From Maribacter orientalis (GTDB lineage Bacteria; Bacteroidota; Bacteroidia; Flavobacteriales; Flavobacteriaceae): a DNA stretch of 64,000 nucleotides. Positions 35,529 to 44,208 of this stretch are shown here, one piece after another. Positions within the stretch are counted from its first letter, which is position 1, and each line of letters begins with the position of its first letter. The DNA lies in the NCBI RefSeq assembly GCF_900109345.1, contig NZ_FNZN01000002.1, positions 673,311 to 737,310 of the forward strand, given 5' to 3'. Position numbers and translations under genes: made by a program. A model generated the notes under the pieces. That model saw only the letters and a list, made by a program, of their open reading frames with translations. It was not told the origin of the DNA and made no database searches.

Positions 35529-37211
35529 TTAGGAAGCTAGCGGCATATCTATCACCGCCTCAATTCTGTTGTAAAGGTCTTCGGGGTCAAAGGGTTTAAA
35601 AATAAATCCGTTCATACCACTCTGTTCTATCTTGCTCTTTACTTCTAAGAATACCGAGGCAGATAGCGCTAAAATTGGTAAGGTGGTATTGAATTTTCTT
35701 ATTTCTATGGAAGAGGTATACCCATCCATTACGGGCATTTGAATATCCATAAGAACAGCACAGTAATCATTTTCTTTGACCATGTTTACCGCCATGAGAC
35801 CATCAAAGGCGACATCTACCACTAGGTTGGCCCTCTCTAATATCTGCTTGCCTACCATGATATTTATTTTGTTATCTTCTACGAGTAGTATTCTTCTACC
35901 TTTTAGATTACGCTCTTTTTTCCCACTATCTTGGTTCAACTTCTCGTTAGAAATAGACTTTACTTCTAAATCAAAGTAAAAACGACTACCCTGTGCTACT
36001 TCACTTTCTATGTGTACCGCAGACCCCATGGCTTCTACGATACTTTTTACGATAGGAAGGCCCAATCCCGTACCACCATATAAGCGATTTGTACTAATGG
36101 AGGCTTGGGCAAATGGCTGCCATATTTTCTCTTGTTGTTCTTTTGAAATACCAATTCCCGTATCTATAATTTCGGTACGCATACGCACAGTACCATTGCG
36201 GTCTTCCTGTTTTGTAATTTTTAGGGTTACGCTTCCTTGTTTCGTAAACTTTATGCCATTAGAGACCAGATTATTTATGACCTGGTTAAACCGGACAATA
36301 TCCAACCACAACGTTGGAAGTTTTTCGTCGACCTGTAATTTAAACGTAATCCCTTTCCCTAAACAACCTGGCTCATGAATCTTTTTTATCTGCTTTACAG
36401 CCGTCATAACATCTGTAGGAATGGGATCAAGGGCTATACCGCTTGTTTCCATCTTGCTATAATCCAATACATTGTTCAGTAAATTCAATAGTATTTTACC
36501 CGAGTAGTTGAGGGCTTCTATATTTTCCTCTTGATCTGGTCTAGGATTGGTATCCCCCAAAATATGGGAGAGTCCTATAATAGCATTCATGGGCGTTCGT
36601 ATCTCATGGCTCATCATGCTTAGAAACTGTGACTTGGCATTGGATGCTTCAATGGCATCTTCCCGTTGATCTTTTATATTGGAATAAAAGCGAGCATTGA
36701 TCATGGAGAAAAATATCAATTGGTAGGTCACAAGCACCGCAGTAGTGAAAATAGATACGGGATAAATATACGTGTCTGCAAGTGTCGTATCCATCTTTGT
36801 GATGGTAAATAAATTAAAATCAGTTACATAGAGAAGAAGCCAAAGTACTATGGATAGCATAGGAAAAAGTGCGACGTAGGGTTTTTCCCGTCTAAATGAG
36901 AAAAACACAAAGGGTAATGCCATGGCAAATAGTAATATAAATTCAACACTACCTGCCTTTCCTATAAAAGAAGAAGTTATCGAAACGCTAATATTAAAGG
37001 CGACTAGATAAACAAAACGTGCCAGAGTGAGGTTGCCTAACTTTGAGATGATAGCGGAACAGATGAAAAAAGGCATCGTTGCTCCAATGTACAAGCTCAA
37101 TTCGTGCAAATTCAGACTTCTGGCCAGAAAAAACCATAGTGCCGTAATGCCCGTAGTGAATAGGGAAAGTATAAATACAAGTTTTACCCTACGTTGCGAG
37201 AATTCATCCAT
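35529..37211 (-). CDS. Hybrid sensor histidine kinase with C-terminal receiver
   Basis: The 560-residue protein has six N-terminal membrane segments (residues ~10-175) with little extracytoplasmic sequence, which suggests membrane-embedded sensing. A HisKA domain with LSMMSHEIRTPMNAI follows, then an ATPase domain (NQVINNLVSNGIKFT, DTGIGIS, GGTGLGLPI) and a receiver with LMDIQMPVMDG. It is an orphan: no separate regulator, phosphotransfer protein or output gene is adjacent. Signalling probably passes to an unlinked Hpt protein. Confidence 0.9.
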   Translation of the reverse strand: MDEFSQRRVKLVFILSLFTTGITALWFFLARSLNLHELSLYIGATMPFFICSAIISKLGNLTLARFVYLVAFNISVSITSSFIGKAGSVEFILLFAMALPFVFFSFRREKPYVALFPMLSIVLWLLLYVTDFNLFTITKMDTTLADTYIYPVSIFTTAVLVTYQLIFFSMINARFYSNIKDQREDAIEASNAKSQFLSMMSHEIRTPMNAIIGLSHILGDTNPRPDQEENIEALNYSGKILLNLLNNVLDYSKMETSGIALDPIPTDVMTAVKQIKKIHEPGCLGKGITFKLQVDEKLPTLWLDIVRFNQVINNLVSNGIKFTKQGSVTLKITKQEDRNGTVRMRTEIIDTGIGISKEQQEKIWQPFAQASISTNRLYGGTGLGLPIVKSIVEAMGSAVHIESEVAQGSRFYFDLEVKSISNEKLNQDSGKKERNLKGRRILLVEDNKINIMVGKQILERANLVVDVAFDGLMAVNMVKENDYCAVLMDIQMPVMDGYTSSIEIRKFNTTLPILALSASVFLEVKSKIEQSGMNGFIFKPFDPEDLYNRIEAVIDMPLAS

Positions 37212-37426
37212 AGTGTGGATTAATTTAGGTTAAACGGAACTTAATTTGAAATCCTAAATAACTACTTTTTATATGTAAATTCCTACAAAATGTTGTCAAT
37301 GGAGTTTAATCGTTTGCAAACACACGGATAAGTGAAGTGTACGCACTACGAAACGACTAGCTTTCTGTGTTCCGGGGCTTCAAAACGGTATCCAGTTTTG
37401 CTATAAACATTCTGAAAGGGAACCTT

Positions 37427-37645
37427 GTATCGAGAACTCTTTAGAACATGTATGCTTCTCGATACTTTTTCAATCTCACTCTCGTTCGTTTGAAAACACT
37501 CGAAGTGACATCCGGGTTATTGTTTGAGTTTACGTATGGTCAGTTCGAGTGGATTGCTGCAAACGAATTGTATCGAGAACCTTTGTTGTACGCTATCTTC
37601 TCGATACTAATTTCCTCGTACCTCGAAAATTCACTCGAAGTGACA
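37427..37645. repeat. Tandem pair of intergenic hairpin repeats
   Basis: Two units of the same structure lie here. Unit 1 has GTATCGAGAA (37427) pairing with TTCTCGATAC (37456), then CACTCGAAGTGACA (37497). Unit 2 has GTATCGAGAA (37570) pairing with TTCTCGATAC (37598), then CACTCGAAGTGACA (37632). Between them lies the opposite-strand word GTCAGTTCGAGTG (37539). The rest of the 463-bp gap holds no convincing gene. Confidence 0.7.
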
Positions 37646-37674
37646 AGGTGCTTTAGTTTTAACCTTTAAATACC

Positions 37675-39861
37675 TTAACTGTTCAAAACGGCCAAAACCC
37701 GTTCTGGCGTAAAGGGCAGGTGCCGTAACCGTTTGCCCGTTAACCGTAAAAAGGCATTGGTAATGGCCCCCGCCACCATGGGGGTAGCGGTTTCACCCAC
37801 ACCTTCCGGATGCTCCGCAGATGGGAGGATCACCGTTTCAATACTATCGGGTACCTCTTGCATACGTAGGAGTTGGTAGTCATTATAATTGCGTTGTTGT
37901 ACCTGGCCATCCACCACCGTAATCTGTTCTTTGAGCACCGAGCTTATGCCCATAATAACCCCACCTTCCATTTGGGCTTTTACATTATCCGGTTGTATGA
38001 CGACCCCGGCATCTAAAGCAATCCAAAAACGGTGCACCTTGATCGTACCCGAGGTGCGGTCTACCGAAATCTCACACACGCCCGTACCCAACGAACCGTG
38101 CTCCACAAAGGCAACCCCCTTGGCGCGGCCTTCGGGTAATGGGGCGTTCCAATCCGAGATTTCGGCCACCTTTTCCAGCGTTGCCAAGGCCCTGGTGGCG
38201 TTGACCATCAGTTTTCTTCGTAGGGCAATAGGGTCTACGCCTTGATCATGGGCCACCTCGTCTAACATGGCCTCAATCGCAAATTTATTAGGACCATGCC
38301 CTACCGAACGCCAGTGTTTTAAGCGCACGCCATGGGAGGCCTCGCGCCATTCTACCCATTGGTTAGGTATCGCATAATGGTCGTTACGTGCGCCACTGGC
38401 CACCAAATTACCACCATCGCCTACCACACAATGGGAGAAACCGGTGAGAGTACCCTGGGCATCGGTACTTACTTTTAGCCGTTGCAGGGTCAAGGGTCTG
38501 AAGCAGCCATAGGTTACATCATCTTCGCGCGTCCACACCAATTTCACCGGTTGTGGTGACATGGCCTGGGCCAAGCTGCCACATTCCAGCACAAAATCGT
38601 TCATGCTCCGCCGTCCAAAGCCGCCGCCCAAATATTGCAGGTGCACGTTGACCGCCTCATGGGGAATGCCCAAAAGACCGGGAATACCTAATTTGGTATC
38701 CGGACCTTGCTGGCTGCCCACCCAGACTTCGGCACTCTGCCCATCTTGGGCCACCTGCACTATGGCATTGAGGGGTTCCATTTGGGCATGGTACACATAG
38801 TCGTTCTTAAAATCTGCCTCGTAGGTTTTGGCCGCCGTGCGCCATGCACGGTCCACATCACCCAATTCGTTAACGGTCTTACCCTTTTCGGGGGCACTGG
38901 CCATCTTAGCATAGGTAGGGTAGATCTCCTGTGAGTTGAATCCCTTGGCCTGGGCATCGCCCCATTGGATAGCAAGGGCCTTTTTGGCGCTCAAGGCGGC
39001 CTCCAAGGTGTTGGCCACCACGCCAATGGCATAGTCAAAGGACACCACTTTAAGCACCCCTTCCATGGCTAGAATGTCTTCTTCATTGGTTAAGGTGGGT
39101 GTTGCTCCGTGCAGGGCGCCCCGTTCTAAAACACCAAAGACCATATCGGGCAAACGAAGGTCCATGGCAAAGAGGGCACTGCCGTCCACTTTTTCGGGGA
39201 TTTCCGTTCGGGGAATCTGGCTCCCGATCAGTCGAAAATCTTTGGGATCCTTTAAGCCTGTTTCACTAAAATCGGGCAGGGTTTCAGGCATGGCCAAATA
39301 GGCCACCAAGGCGCCATAGCCTATTTTTTTATCGCTTTTTTCATGGATGACCTCACTTGGGCCCGTACTCAATTCAGTAAGGGGCACCTGCCAATGGGCC
39401 GCTGCAGAATGCAATAGCACATAACGGGCCTGTGCCCCTGCTTTTCGCATGACGGAGTAGTAGCTATTGGTGGTACGGCTGCCCACGGTGAACATGAGCT
39501 TGGTACCGGGTTGCCAGCCTGGGGAGCCATAGATGTCCGCCTCCTGTGGAGAAAATTCCACATGCACTTTAGACCAGTCCGCATCCATTTCTTCGGCAAA
39601 GACCAAGGGCAGGGACGTCATAGATCCCTGGCCCATTTCGGCCGCGGGATTGTAGATGGTGATTTGGCCGTCTTCGGTGATGCGCACCCAAGCGGTGACG
39701 TCATGTTTTGTGAGTTGGCGCTCAACCCCTTTGGAGTCCGTGCAGGACAGTATGTTGGGCAAAAGGCCGGAAGCCGTAATAAAAAGAGCCACGCCCCCTG
39801 AGGATTTTAAGAACTGCCTGCGGCCCATGGGGGATATCGTTTTGGTGCTTGTGTTTTTCAT
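37675..39861 (-). CDS. Molybdopterin-binding subunit of an isoquinoline/aldehyde oxidoreductase (xanthine dehydrogenase family)
   Basis: The protein of ~728 residues has a Tat signal (GRRQFLKSSGG) and the molybdopterin-binding stretches of IorB-type subunits, including AAEMGQGSMTSLP, YLGGGFGRRSMNDF and late GVGETATPMV. It probably oxidises an N-heterocycle or aldehyde in the periplasm, using the adjacent 2Fe-2S subunit. I chose the inner ATG 4 bp after the upstream gene's stop. The longer frame adds 14 residues and overlaps that gene. The DNA is visibly GC-rich (62% in one 60-nt line), unlike its neighbours. Confidence 0.85.
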   Translation of the reverse strand: MKNTSTKTISPMGRRQFLKSSGGVALFITASGLLPNILSCTDSKGVERQLTKHDVTAWVRITEDGQITIYNPAAEMGQGSMTSLPLVFAEEMDADWSKVHVEFSPQEADIYGSPGWQPGTKLMFTVGSRTTNSYYSVMRKAGAQARYVLLHSAAAHWQVPLTELSTGPSEVIHEKSDKKIGYGALVAYLAMPETLPDFSETGLKDPKDFRLIGSQIPRTEIPEKVDGSALFAMDLRLPDMVFGVLERGALHGATPTLTNEEDILAMEGVLKVVSFDYAIGVVANTLEAALSAKKALAIQWGDAQAKGFNSQEIYPTYAKMASAPEKGKTVNELGDVDRAWRTAAKTYEADFKNDYVYHAQMEPLNAIVQVAQDGQSAEVWVGSQQGPDTKLGIPGLLGIPHEAVNVHLQYLGGGFGRRSMNDFVLECGSLAQAMSPQPVKLVWTREDDVTYGCFRPLTLQRLKVSTDAQGTLTGFSHCVVGDGGNLVASGARNDHYAIPNQWVEWREASHGVRLKHWRSVGHGPNKFAIEAMLDEVAHDQGVDPIALRRKLMVNATRALATLEKVAEISDWNAPLPEGRAKGVAFVEHGSLGTGVCEISVDRTSGTIKVHRFWIALDAGVVIQPDNVKAQMEGGVIMGISSVLKEQITVVDGQVQQRNYNDYQLLRMQEVPDSIETVILPSAEHPEGVGETATPMVAGAITNAFLRLTGKRLRHLPFTPERVLAVLNS

Positions 39862-39865
39862 GGCC

Positions 39866-40339
39866 TTAAGTGGTTTTGGAGGTTTGTTCTTTGGCCATTT
39901 CAATGGCTTTTAGGATACGTAAATACGTGCCACAACGGCACAGCACGCCGTTCATATAGCTTTTGATTTCTTCCCGTGTGGGATTTGGATTTGTTTCTAA
40001 CAACGCAGCCGCTTGCATGATCTGACCAGACTGGCAGTAGCCACATTGGGGGGCCTGTGCGGTAATCCATGCCTGTTGCACCGGATGGTCGCCCTTTTCC
40101 GAAAGTCCTTCAATGGTCTTGATCTGTTGCCCCTTGGCCATCGTATCTACCTGAAGGATGCAGGCCCTCACAGGATTGCCATCAACATGGATGGTACACG
40201 TGCCGCACTGTGCAATACCACAGCCGTATTTGGTGCCGGTGAGGCCCAGATGTTCCCGTAGCACCCAGAGCAAAGAGGTGCCCGGGGCCACATCAACCTC
40301 ATGAGAGGTTCCGTTGATGTTCAGTGAATACGTAGCCAT
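39866..40339 (-). CDS. 2Fe-2S subunit of the isoquinoline/aldehyde oxidoreductase
   Basis: The 157-residue protein has the two iron-sulfur motifs of this family: a plant-ferredoxin-type cluster (KYGCGIAQCGTCTIHVDG, plus Cys in VRACILQ) and a second C-x2-C...C-x-C set (PQCGYCQSGQI, VLCRCGTYLR). It passes electrons from the molybdopterin subunit encoded 4 bp downstream. An ATG two codons earlier is possible. No cytochrome subunit is linked. The same raised GC marks the pair as one unit, possibly acquired. Confidence 0.9.
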   Translation of the reverse strand: MATYSLNINGTSHEVDVAPGTSLLWVLREHLGLTGTKYGCGIAQCGTCTIHVDGNPVRACILQVDTMAKGQQIKTIEGLSEKGDHPVQQAWITAQAPQCGYCQSGQIMQAAALLETNPNPTREEIKSYMNGVLCRCGTYLRILKAIEMAKEQTSKTT

Positions 40340-40345
40340 AATCAT

Positions 40346-40675
40346 CTAGTTTCCGTGAAGTTAGCAAAAAAGAAGAAACGATGCCATCTGGGAATAAAAT
40401 GGTTTTTTTTAAAGGGGAGGAAACAAAAGCTGTCAGTTCGAGTGTCGTACTGAATGAGACCTTACCCGCCTGCCGAACTAAACCTATTATAACACCATTT
40501 ACTCATCGTGGTTACGGGTTTCCGTAAGGTAAATGCCAGCAGTCTGTTCAGATTTATTTTTCATTCGTTAAAAAGCGGGTAAGAATTTTCTTTTCCCCTG
40601 CTTTTTAAAGATGGTTTGTTTATTTTGGTAGTTGATTAATAACCTTCCCCCAACAAATAAGAGTTAATACCCTAT
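40346..40675. other. Intergenic gap with a dispersed-repeat copy upstream of hsdM
   Basis: The gap between the divergent oxidoreductase and restriction loci contains TGTCAGTTCGAGTG at 40431-40444, one more copy of the dispersed word. Near 40570-40607 an AAAAAGC...GCTTTTT imperfect hairpin lies about 70 bp before hsdM. No gene is visible. The hsdM promoter should be in the AT-rich final 100 bp. Confidence 0.4.
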
Positions 40676-42253
40676 ATGGCAAAAGCAGATATTGATTTTG
40701 AAAAAGAGTTATGGGACGCCGCCAACGAACTTCGTGGTGCAGTCTCTGAAAACAACTATAAAAATTACATTTTACCACTTGTCTTTTTAAAGCATTTAAG
40801 TGAACGTTTTGAAGTAGTTCAAGAAGAACTTACCAATCAATTCAACGAACCTTCTTCTTCTTATTTCACGACAGATGAAGATGAAAAGAAATACGTGTTA
40901 TCTGATCCAGATGAATTTCGCTCGCGAAATACATTTATGATTCCGGAAACAGCCTCGTGGCAGTATTTTAAGGACAATGCCGAGCAGGATAATATTAAAG
41001 TTATTATTGATGATGCTTTTGATGTCATTCAAGAATTGTTATCAGCATACAACCCGCAGTTAAATAACCTATTACCTCGAATATTCGTTAAGAGCGAATT
41101 GTCTTCTAAGCAGACTGGCGGTATAATTAACCTATTATCTCACCCAAAGTTCTCTGAAAAGGAAAATCCTGAAAGTGATATCCTTGGTCGTATTTATGAA
41201 TACTACATTGGTCGTTTTGCTATGGCAGAGGGTTCTGGTGCCGGTCAATTCTTTACACCTGGTAGTATTGTTCGTTTGTTGGTTGAAATTTTGGAACCCT
41301 ACAAAGGTAGGGTCTTTGACCCTGCATGTGGTAGTGGCGGTATGTTCGTACAGAGCTTAAAGTTTATAAAAGAACACGGCGGTAATAAAAGTGACATTTC
41401 TATCTATGGTCAAGAAATGACCTCACAAACGTTGCGTTTGTGTCTAATGAACCTTTTGCTGCGTGACCTATCTTTTGATATTAAATTAGGTAACTCATTA
41501 CTAGATGATAAGTTCCCTAGTCTAAAGGCAGATTATGTCATTGCCAACCCACCCTTTAACGTGAGTAACTGGCACCCAGAAGACTTATCTGAAAAAGACC
41601 CTAGACTTTTTGGACCACGAGAAGAATTCACGACCGATGGCAGTGCCAATTACATGTGGATGCAAACCTTCTGGAACCATTTAAGCGATACTGGTACCGC
41701 TGGTATCGTAATGGCAAACGGAGCCATGACCTCTAATACAAAAGGAGAAAAGAATGTACGCCAGTATATGGTTGATGAAGGTATGATTGATTGTATTGTG
41801 CGTATGCCAGACAAGCTATTTCTAACCACCGGTATACCTGCTTGTCTATTTATTCTAAGTAAAAATCGCGATGGTAAAGATGGCGAGCACCGCGAACGAA
41901 TGAAAGAAGTTTTATTCATTGATGCCGCTAAAATGGGTACGATGGCAAGCCGTAAACTACGGATTTTCGAAGATGCCGATATTGATAAAATAGCGGGCAC
42001 CTATCATGATTGGAGAACTGTTGGCAAAACCTACGATGACGTTGACGGCTTTTGCAAAGCGGCAACTTTAGAAGAAATACAAAAACAAGATTATAAGCTT
42101 ACTCCAGGTATTTATGTTGGTACCGAAGCGGAAGAAGATGATGGTATCCCGTTTGAAGAAAAAATGGAGACTTTGAAAACTACTTTATTAGAGCAGTTTG
42201 AGAAAGGAGAAACTTTAAAAAAACAAATTCTGGAGAATTTTGATAAGTTTTAA
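40676..42253 (+). CDS. hsdM: Type I restriction-modification DNA methyltransferase subunit
   Basis: The 525-residue protein has the HsdM N-terminal helical domain (LWDAANELRGAVSENNYKNYILP) and the N6-adenine methyltransferase core. The SAM-binding FDPACGSGGMF lies near residue 213 and the catalytic NPPF near residue 291. With the specificity subunit it methylates adenine at the target site and protects host DNA. The rest of the operon follows after a 100-bp region packed with operator-like repeats and two toxin-antitoxin genes. Confidence 0.95.
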   Translation: MAKADIDFEKELWDAANELRGAVSENNYKNYILPLVFLKHLSERFEVVQEELTNQFNEPSSSYFTTDEDEKKYVLSDPDEFRSRNTFMIPETASWQYFKDNAEQDNIKVIIDDAFDVIQELLSAYNPQLNNLLPRIFVKSELSSKQTGGIINLLSHPKFSEKENPESDILGRIYEYYIGRFAMAEGSGAGQFFTPGSIVRLLVEILEPYKGRVFDPACGSGGMFVQSLKFIKEHGGNKSDISIYGQEMTSQTLRLCLMNLLLRDLSFDIKLGNSLLDDKFPSLKADYVIANPPFNVSNWHPEDLSEKDPRLFGPREEFTTDGSANYMWMQTFWNHLSDTGTAGIVMANGAMTSNTKGEKNVRQYMVDEGMIDCIVRMPDKLFLTTGIPACLFILSKNRDGKDGEHRERMKEVLFIDAAKMGTMASRKLRIFEDADIDKIAGTYHDWRTVGKTYDDVDGFCKAATLEEIQKQDYKLTPGIYVGTEAEEDDGIPFEEKMETLKTTLLEQFEKGETLKKQILENFDKF

Positions 42254-42260
42254 ATGATTT

Positions 42261-42387
42261 TGTTCATCAAAATTAATTGTTCATGTTTCATGAACAGAGT
42301 TAAAAAATGAACAAATCTATAAAATTATCAATTTTGTTCACTACATTTGACTGTTCATGTTACGTGAACAAGCTAAAAAAATGAACA
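42261..42387. promoter_or_regulatory. Operator array of TGTTCA/TGAACA half-sites before the antitoxin gene
   Basis: A perfect palindrome TGTTCATG-TTT-CATGAACA (42278-42296) and a near-perfect one TGTTCATG-TTA-CGTGAACA (42352-42370) flank single half-sites at 42261, 42308, 42335 and 42382. This gives eight half-sites in about 130 bp, ending on the antitoxin start codon. The arrangement fits autorepression by the AbiEi-type antitoxin, which in studied systems binds inverted repeats in its own promoter. Confidence 0.65.
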
Positions 42388-43376
42388 TGTTATTAGATTT
42401 TGCATATTTTATGGAATTTATAGATAGACTCGAGTTAGATATTGAGGCTATCTATGAAAAGGCACCCGACTCGAATGAATTACCTGTTTATAAATTAAAC
42501 GGTAAAGAAGTAAGTGTCTATTTCAAAAATGAAATAAGACCACACAATGTGCCTATCCTTTTAAATCAGCCAGCAAAGCATCCTTTATTAGTTGCTTCCA
42601 AATACATAACACCTAAAGCTAAAAAGCAATTAAAGAAAAATAAAATTAATTATTTAGATAGTTATGGCAATGCTTATATAGAAATACCACAACTTAAAAT
42701 TTTCACAGAGCATGGTAATAGTAAACCTGTTATGCCGAATACTACCAAAGTATTTACACAAGCTGGTGCCCAATTAATTTTTCAATTATTAAATCGTCCA
42801 GAGGAGATAAACGAAACTGTTCGCAGGTTGGCGCATCTAAGTAAAATATCTGTAGGAAGTGTAAGTAAAATAATGAATGGCTTATTTGATGAAGGTTTTT
42901 TAGTGGAATGGAATAATGATAAAAAATATCAACTCATTCGTAAAGAAGAATTATTAGATAGATGGATTCCCATTCTTAATGAAAAAGTACTTCCAAATTA
43001 TAAAATAGGGACTTATTCTTTTACAGGAAATCTTGAAGATCATTGGAAAACTCAATTTTTACAACCTAATGTATGGTGGAGCGGCGAGCCTGGAGCGGCA
43101 CTTTTAACCGATTATTTATACCCAGAAAAATACGCACTTTTTACTACGCTTACGCTCAAAGAAATTATGACTGATTTAAAACTGGTGCCCGACCCTAATG
43201 GCAAAATAACACTATATCAACCTTTTTGGGGAAATACTAGTGTTGCATCCATAATGGAAAATAAGAATACAGTAGACCCATTAATTATATATGCCCAACT
43301 AATACATTCTGGTGACACTAGAAATATAGAAACCGCACAAATCATCTATAATGAACATATCGCACAAAAGCTTTAA
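42381..43376 (+). CDS. AbiEi-family antitoxin of a type IV toxin-antitoxin module
   Basis: The protein has ~331 residues. The central part holds a winged helix-turn-helix (EEINETVRRLAHLSKISVGS, SKIMNGLFDEGFLV), and the C-terminal half matches AbiEi-like proteins (WWSGEPGAALLTDYLYPE). AbiEi antitoxins repress their operon and counter the nucleotidyltransferase toxin without a lasting complex. A longer frame starts at 42357 inside the operator palindrome; the ATG at 42381 is more likely. Its 3' end overlaps the toxin gene by 26 nt. Confidence 0.75.
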   Translation: MNMLLDFAYFMEFIDRLELDIEAIYEKAPDSNELPVYKLNGKEVSVYFKNEIRPHNVPILLNQPAKHPLLVASKYITPKAKKQLKKNKINYLDSYGNAYIEIPQLKIFTEHGNSKPVMPNTTKVFTQAGAQLIFQLLNRPEEINETVRRLAHLSKISVGSVSKIMNGLFDEGFLVEWNNDKKYQLIRKEELLDRWIPILNEKVLPNYKIGTYSFTGNLEDHWKTQFLQPNVWWSGEPGAALLTDYLYPEKYALFTTLTLKEIMTDLKLVPDPNGKITLYQPFWGNTSVASIMENKNTVDPLIIYAQLIHSGDTRNIETAQIIYNEHIAQKL

Positions 43377-44208
43377 GATATATTCTTTTTCCCAGCATAC
43401 TGAGGTGTACCTAATTTTGGAACGCGTTTTTGCTTCTAATGGTATTAATTATTACCTAATTGGTGCAAATGCGAGAGACGTAGCATTATACAAAGCGGGA
43501 GCAAAACCTAGTAGAGCAACGGCAGATATTGATTTCGCAGTAATGGTACCAGACCATGCCAGTTTTGAAGCCCTGAAAAAAGAAATAAAGCAACACGGTT
43601 TTGTAGATACCAAGGTGCAAATGCCCTACCGCTTATTTCATACCAAGTCAAATACCGTTATAGACTTTTTGCCTTATGGTCAAATTGCGCAAGACCATAC
43701 CGTATCATTTACAGAGAGGCAAATAGCGCTATCTACTGTTGGCATGACCGAAGTTGCATCAGCTACTGAAGTATTTAAACATCCAGAAGGTTTTAGTATA
43801 CCGGTTAGTCCATCGCATGGTTTGGTGATTTTAAAATTGATTGCATGGTCCGAAAAACCTTCACGAACAAAAGACCTCGGTGACATTGCTGCATTGCTTG
43901 AGTCGGCATGGCCACTTTACGAACCAGAACTATTTGTAGAAGATTCTGCATATGCAGATTTGTTCGATGCCGAAGAATTTGAAACCAGTACTGCGGCTGC
44001 CGAAGTTATGGGCAGAAAAATGCAAGAGGTGTTACAATTAAATGATGCATTAAGAATTAATATTTTAAGTATGTTCGAAACAGAATTAGCAAACGAAATC
44101 GGTCCTATTTCTATAGCTATTGCTACGGCTATGGACCGAAATATTGAATTTGCTCAGAATATACTAAAGGCAATACACAAAGGAATCACCCAAAACCATA
44201 GACTCTAG
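43351..44208 (+). CDS. AbiEii/AbiGii-family nucleotidyltransferase toxin
   Basis: The 285-residue protein has a nucleotidyltransferase fold. YLIGANARDVAL lies near residue 37 and the metal-binding Asp pair in TADIDFAV near residue 60. Further strands read MPYRLFH and VIDFLPYG, with LKLIAWSEKPSRTKDLGDI later, typical of the AbiEii/AbiGii toxin family. Such toxins modify tRNA acceptor ends or similar targets and arrest growth. It overlaps the antitoxin gene and ends directly against the hsdS start codon, so it is embedded in the restriction operon. Confidence 0.75.
   Translation: MNISHKSFKIYSFSQHTEVYLILERVFASNGINYYLIGANARDVALYKAGAKPSRATADIDFAVMVPDHASFEALKKEIKQHGFVDTKVQMPYRLFHTKSNTVIDFLPYGQIAQDHTVSFTERQIALSTVGMTEVASATEVFKHPEGFSIPVSPSHGLVILKLIAWSEKPSRTKDLGDIAALLESAWPLYEPELFVEDSAYADLFDAEEFETSTAAAEVMGRKMQEVLQLNDALRINILSMFETELANEIGPISIAIATAMDRNIEFAQNILKAIHKGITQNHRL

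Noticed and set aside
42357..42380. Upstream ATG as the antitoxin start
   Set aside because: It falls inside the second operator palindrome and adds only eight residues; the later ATG leaves the operator array intact.
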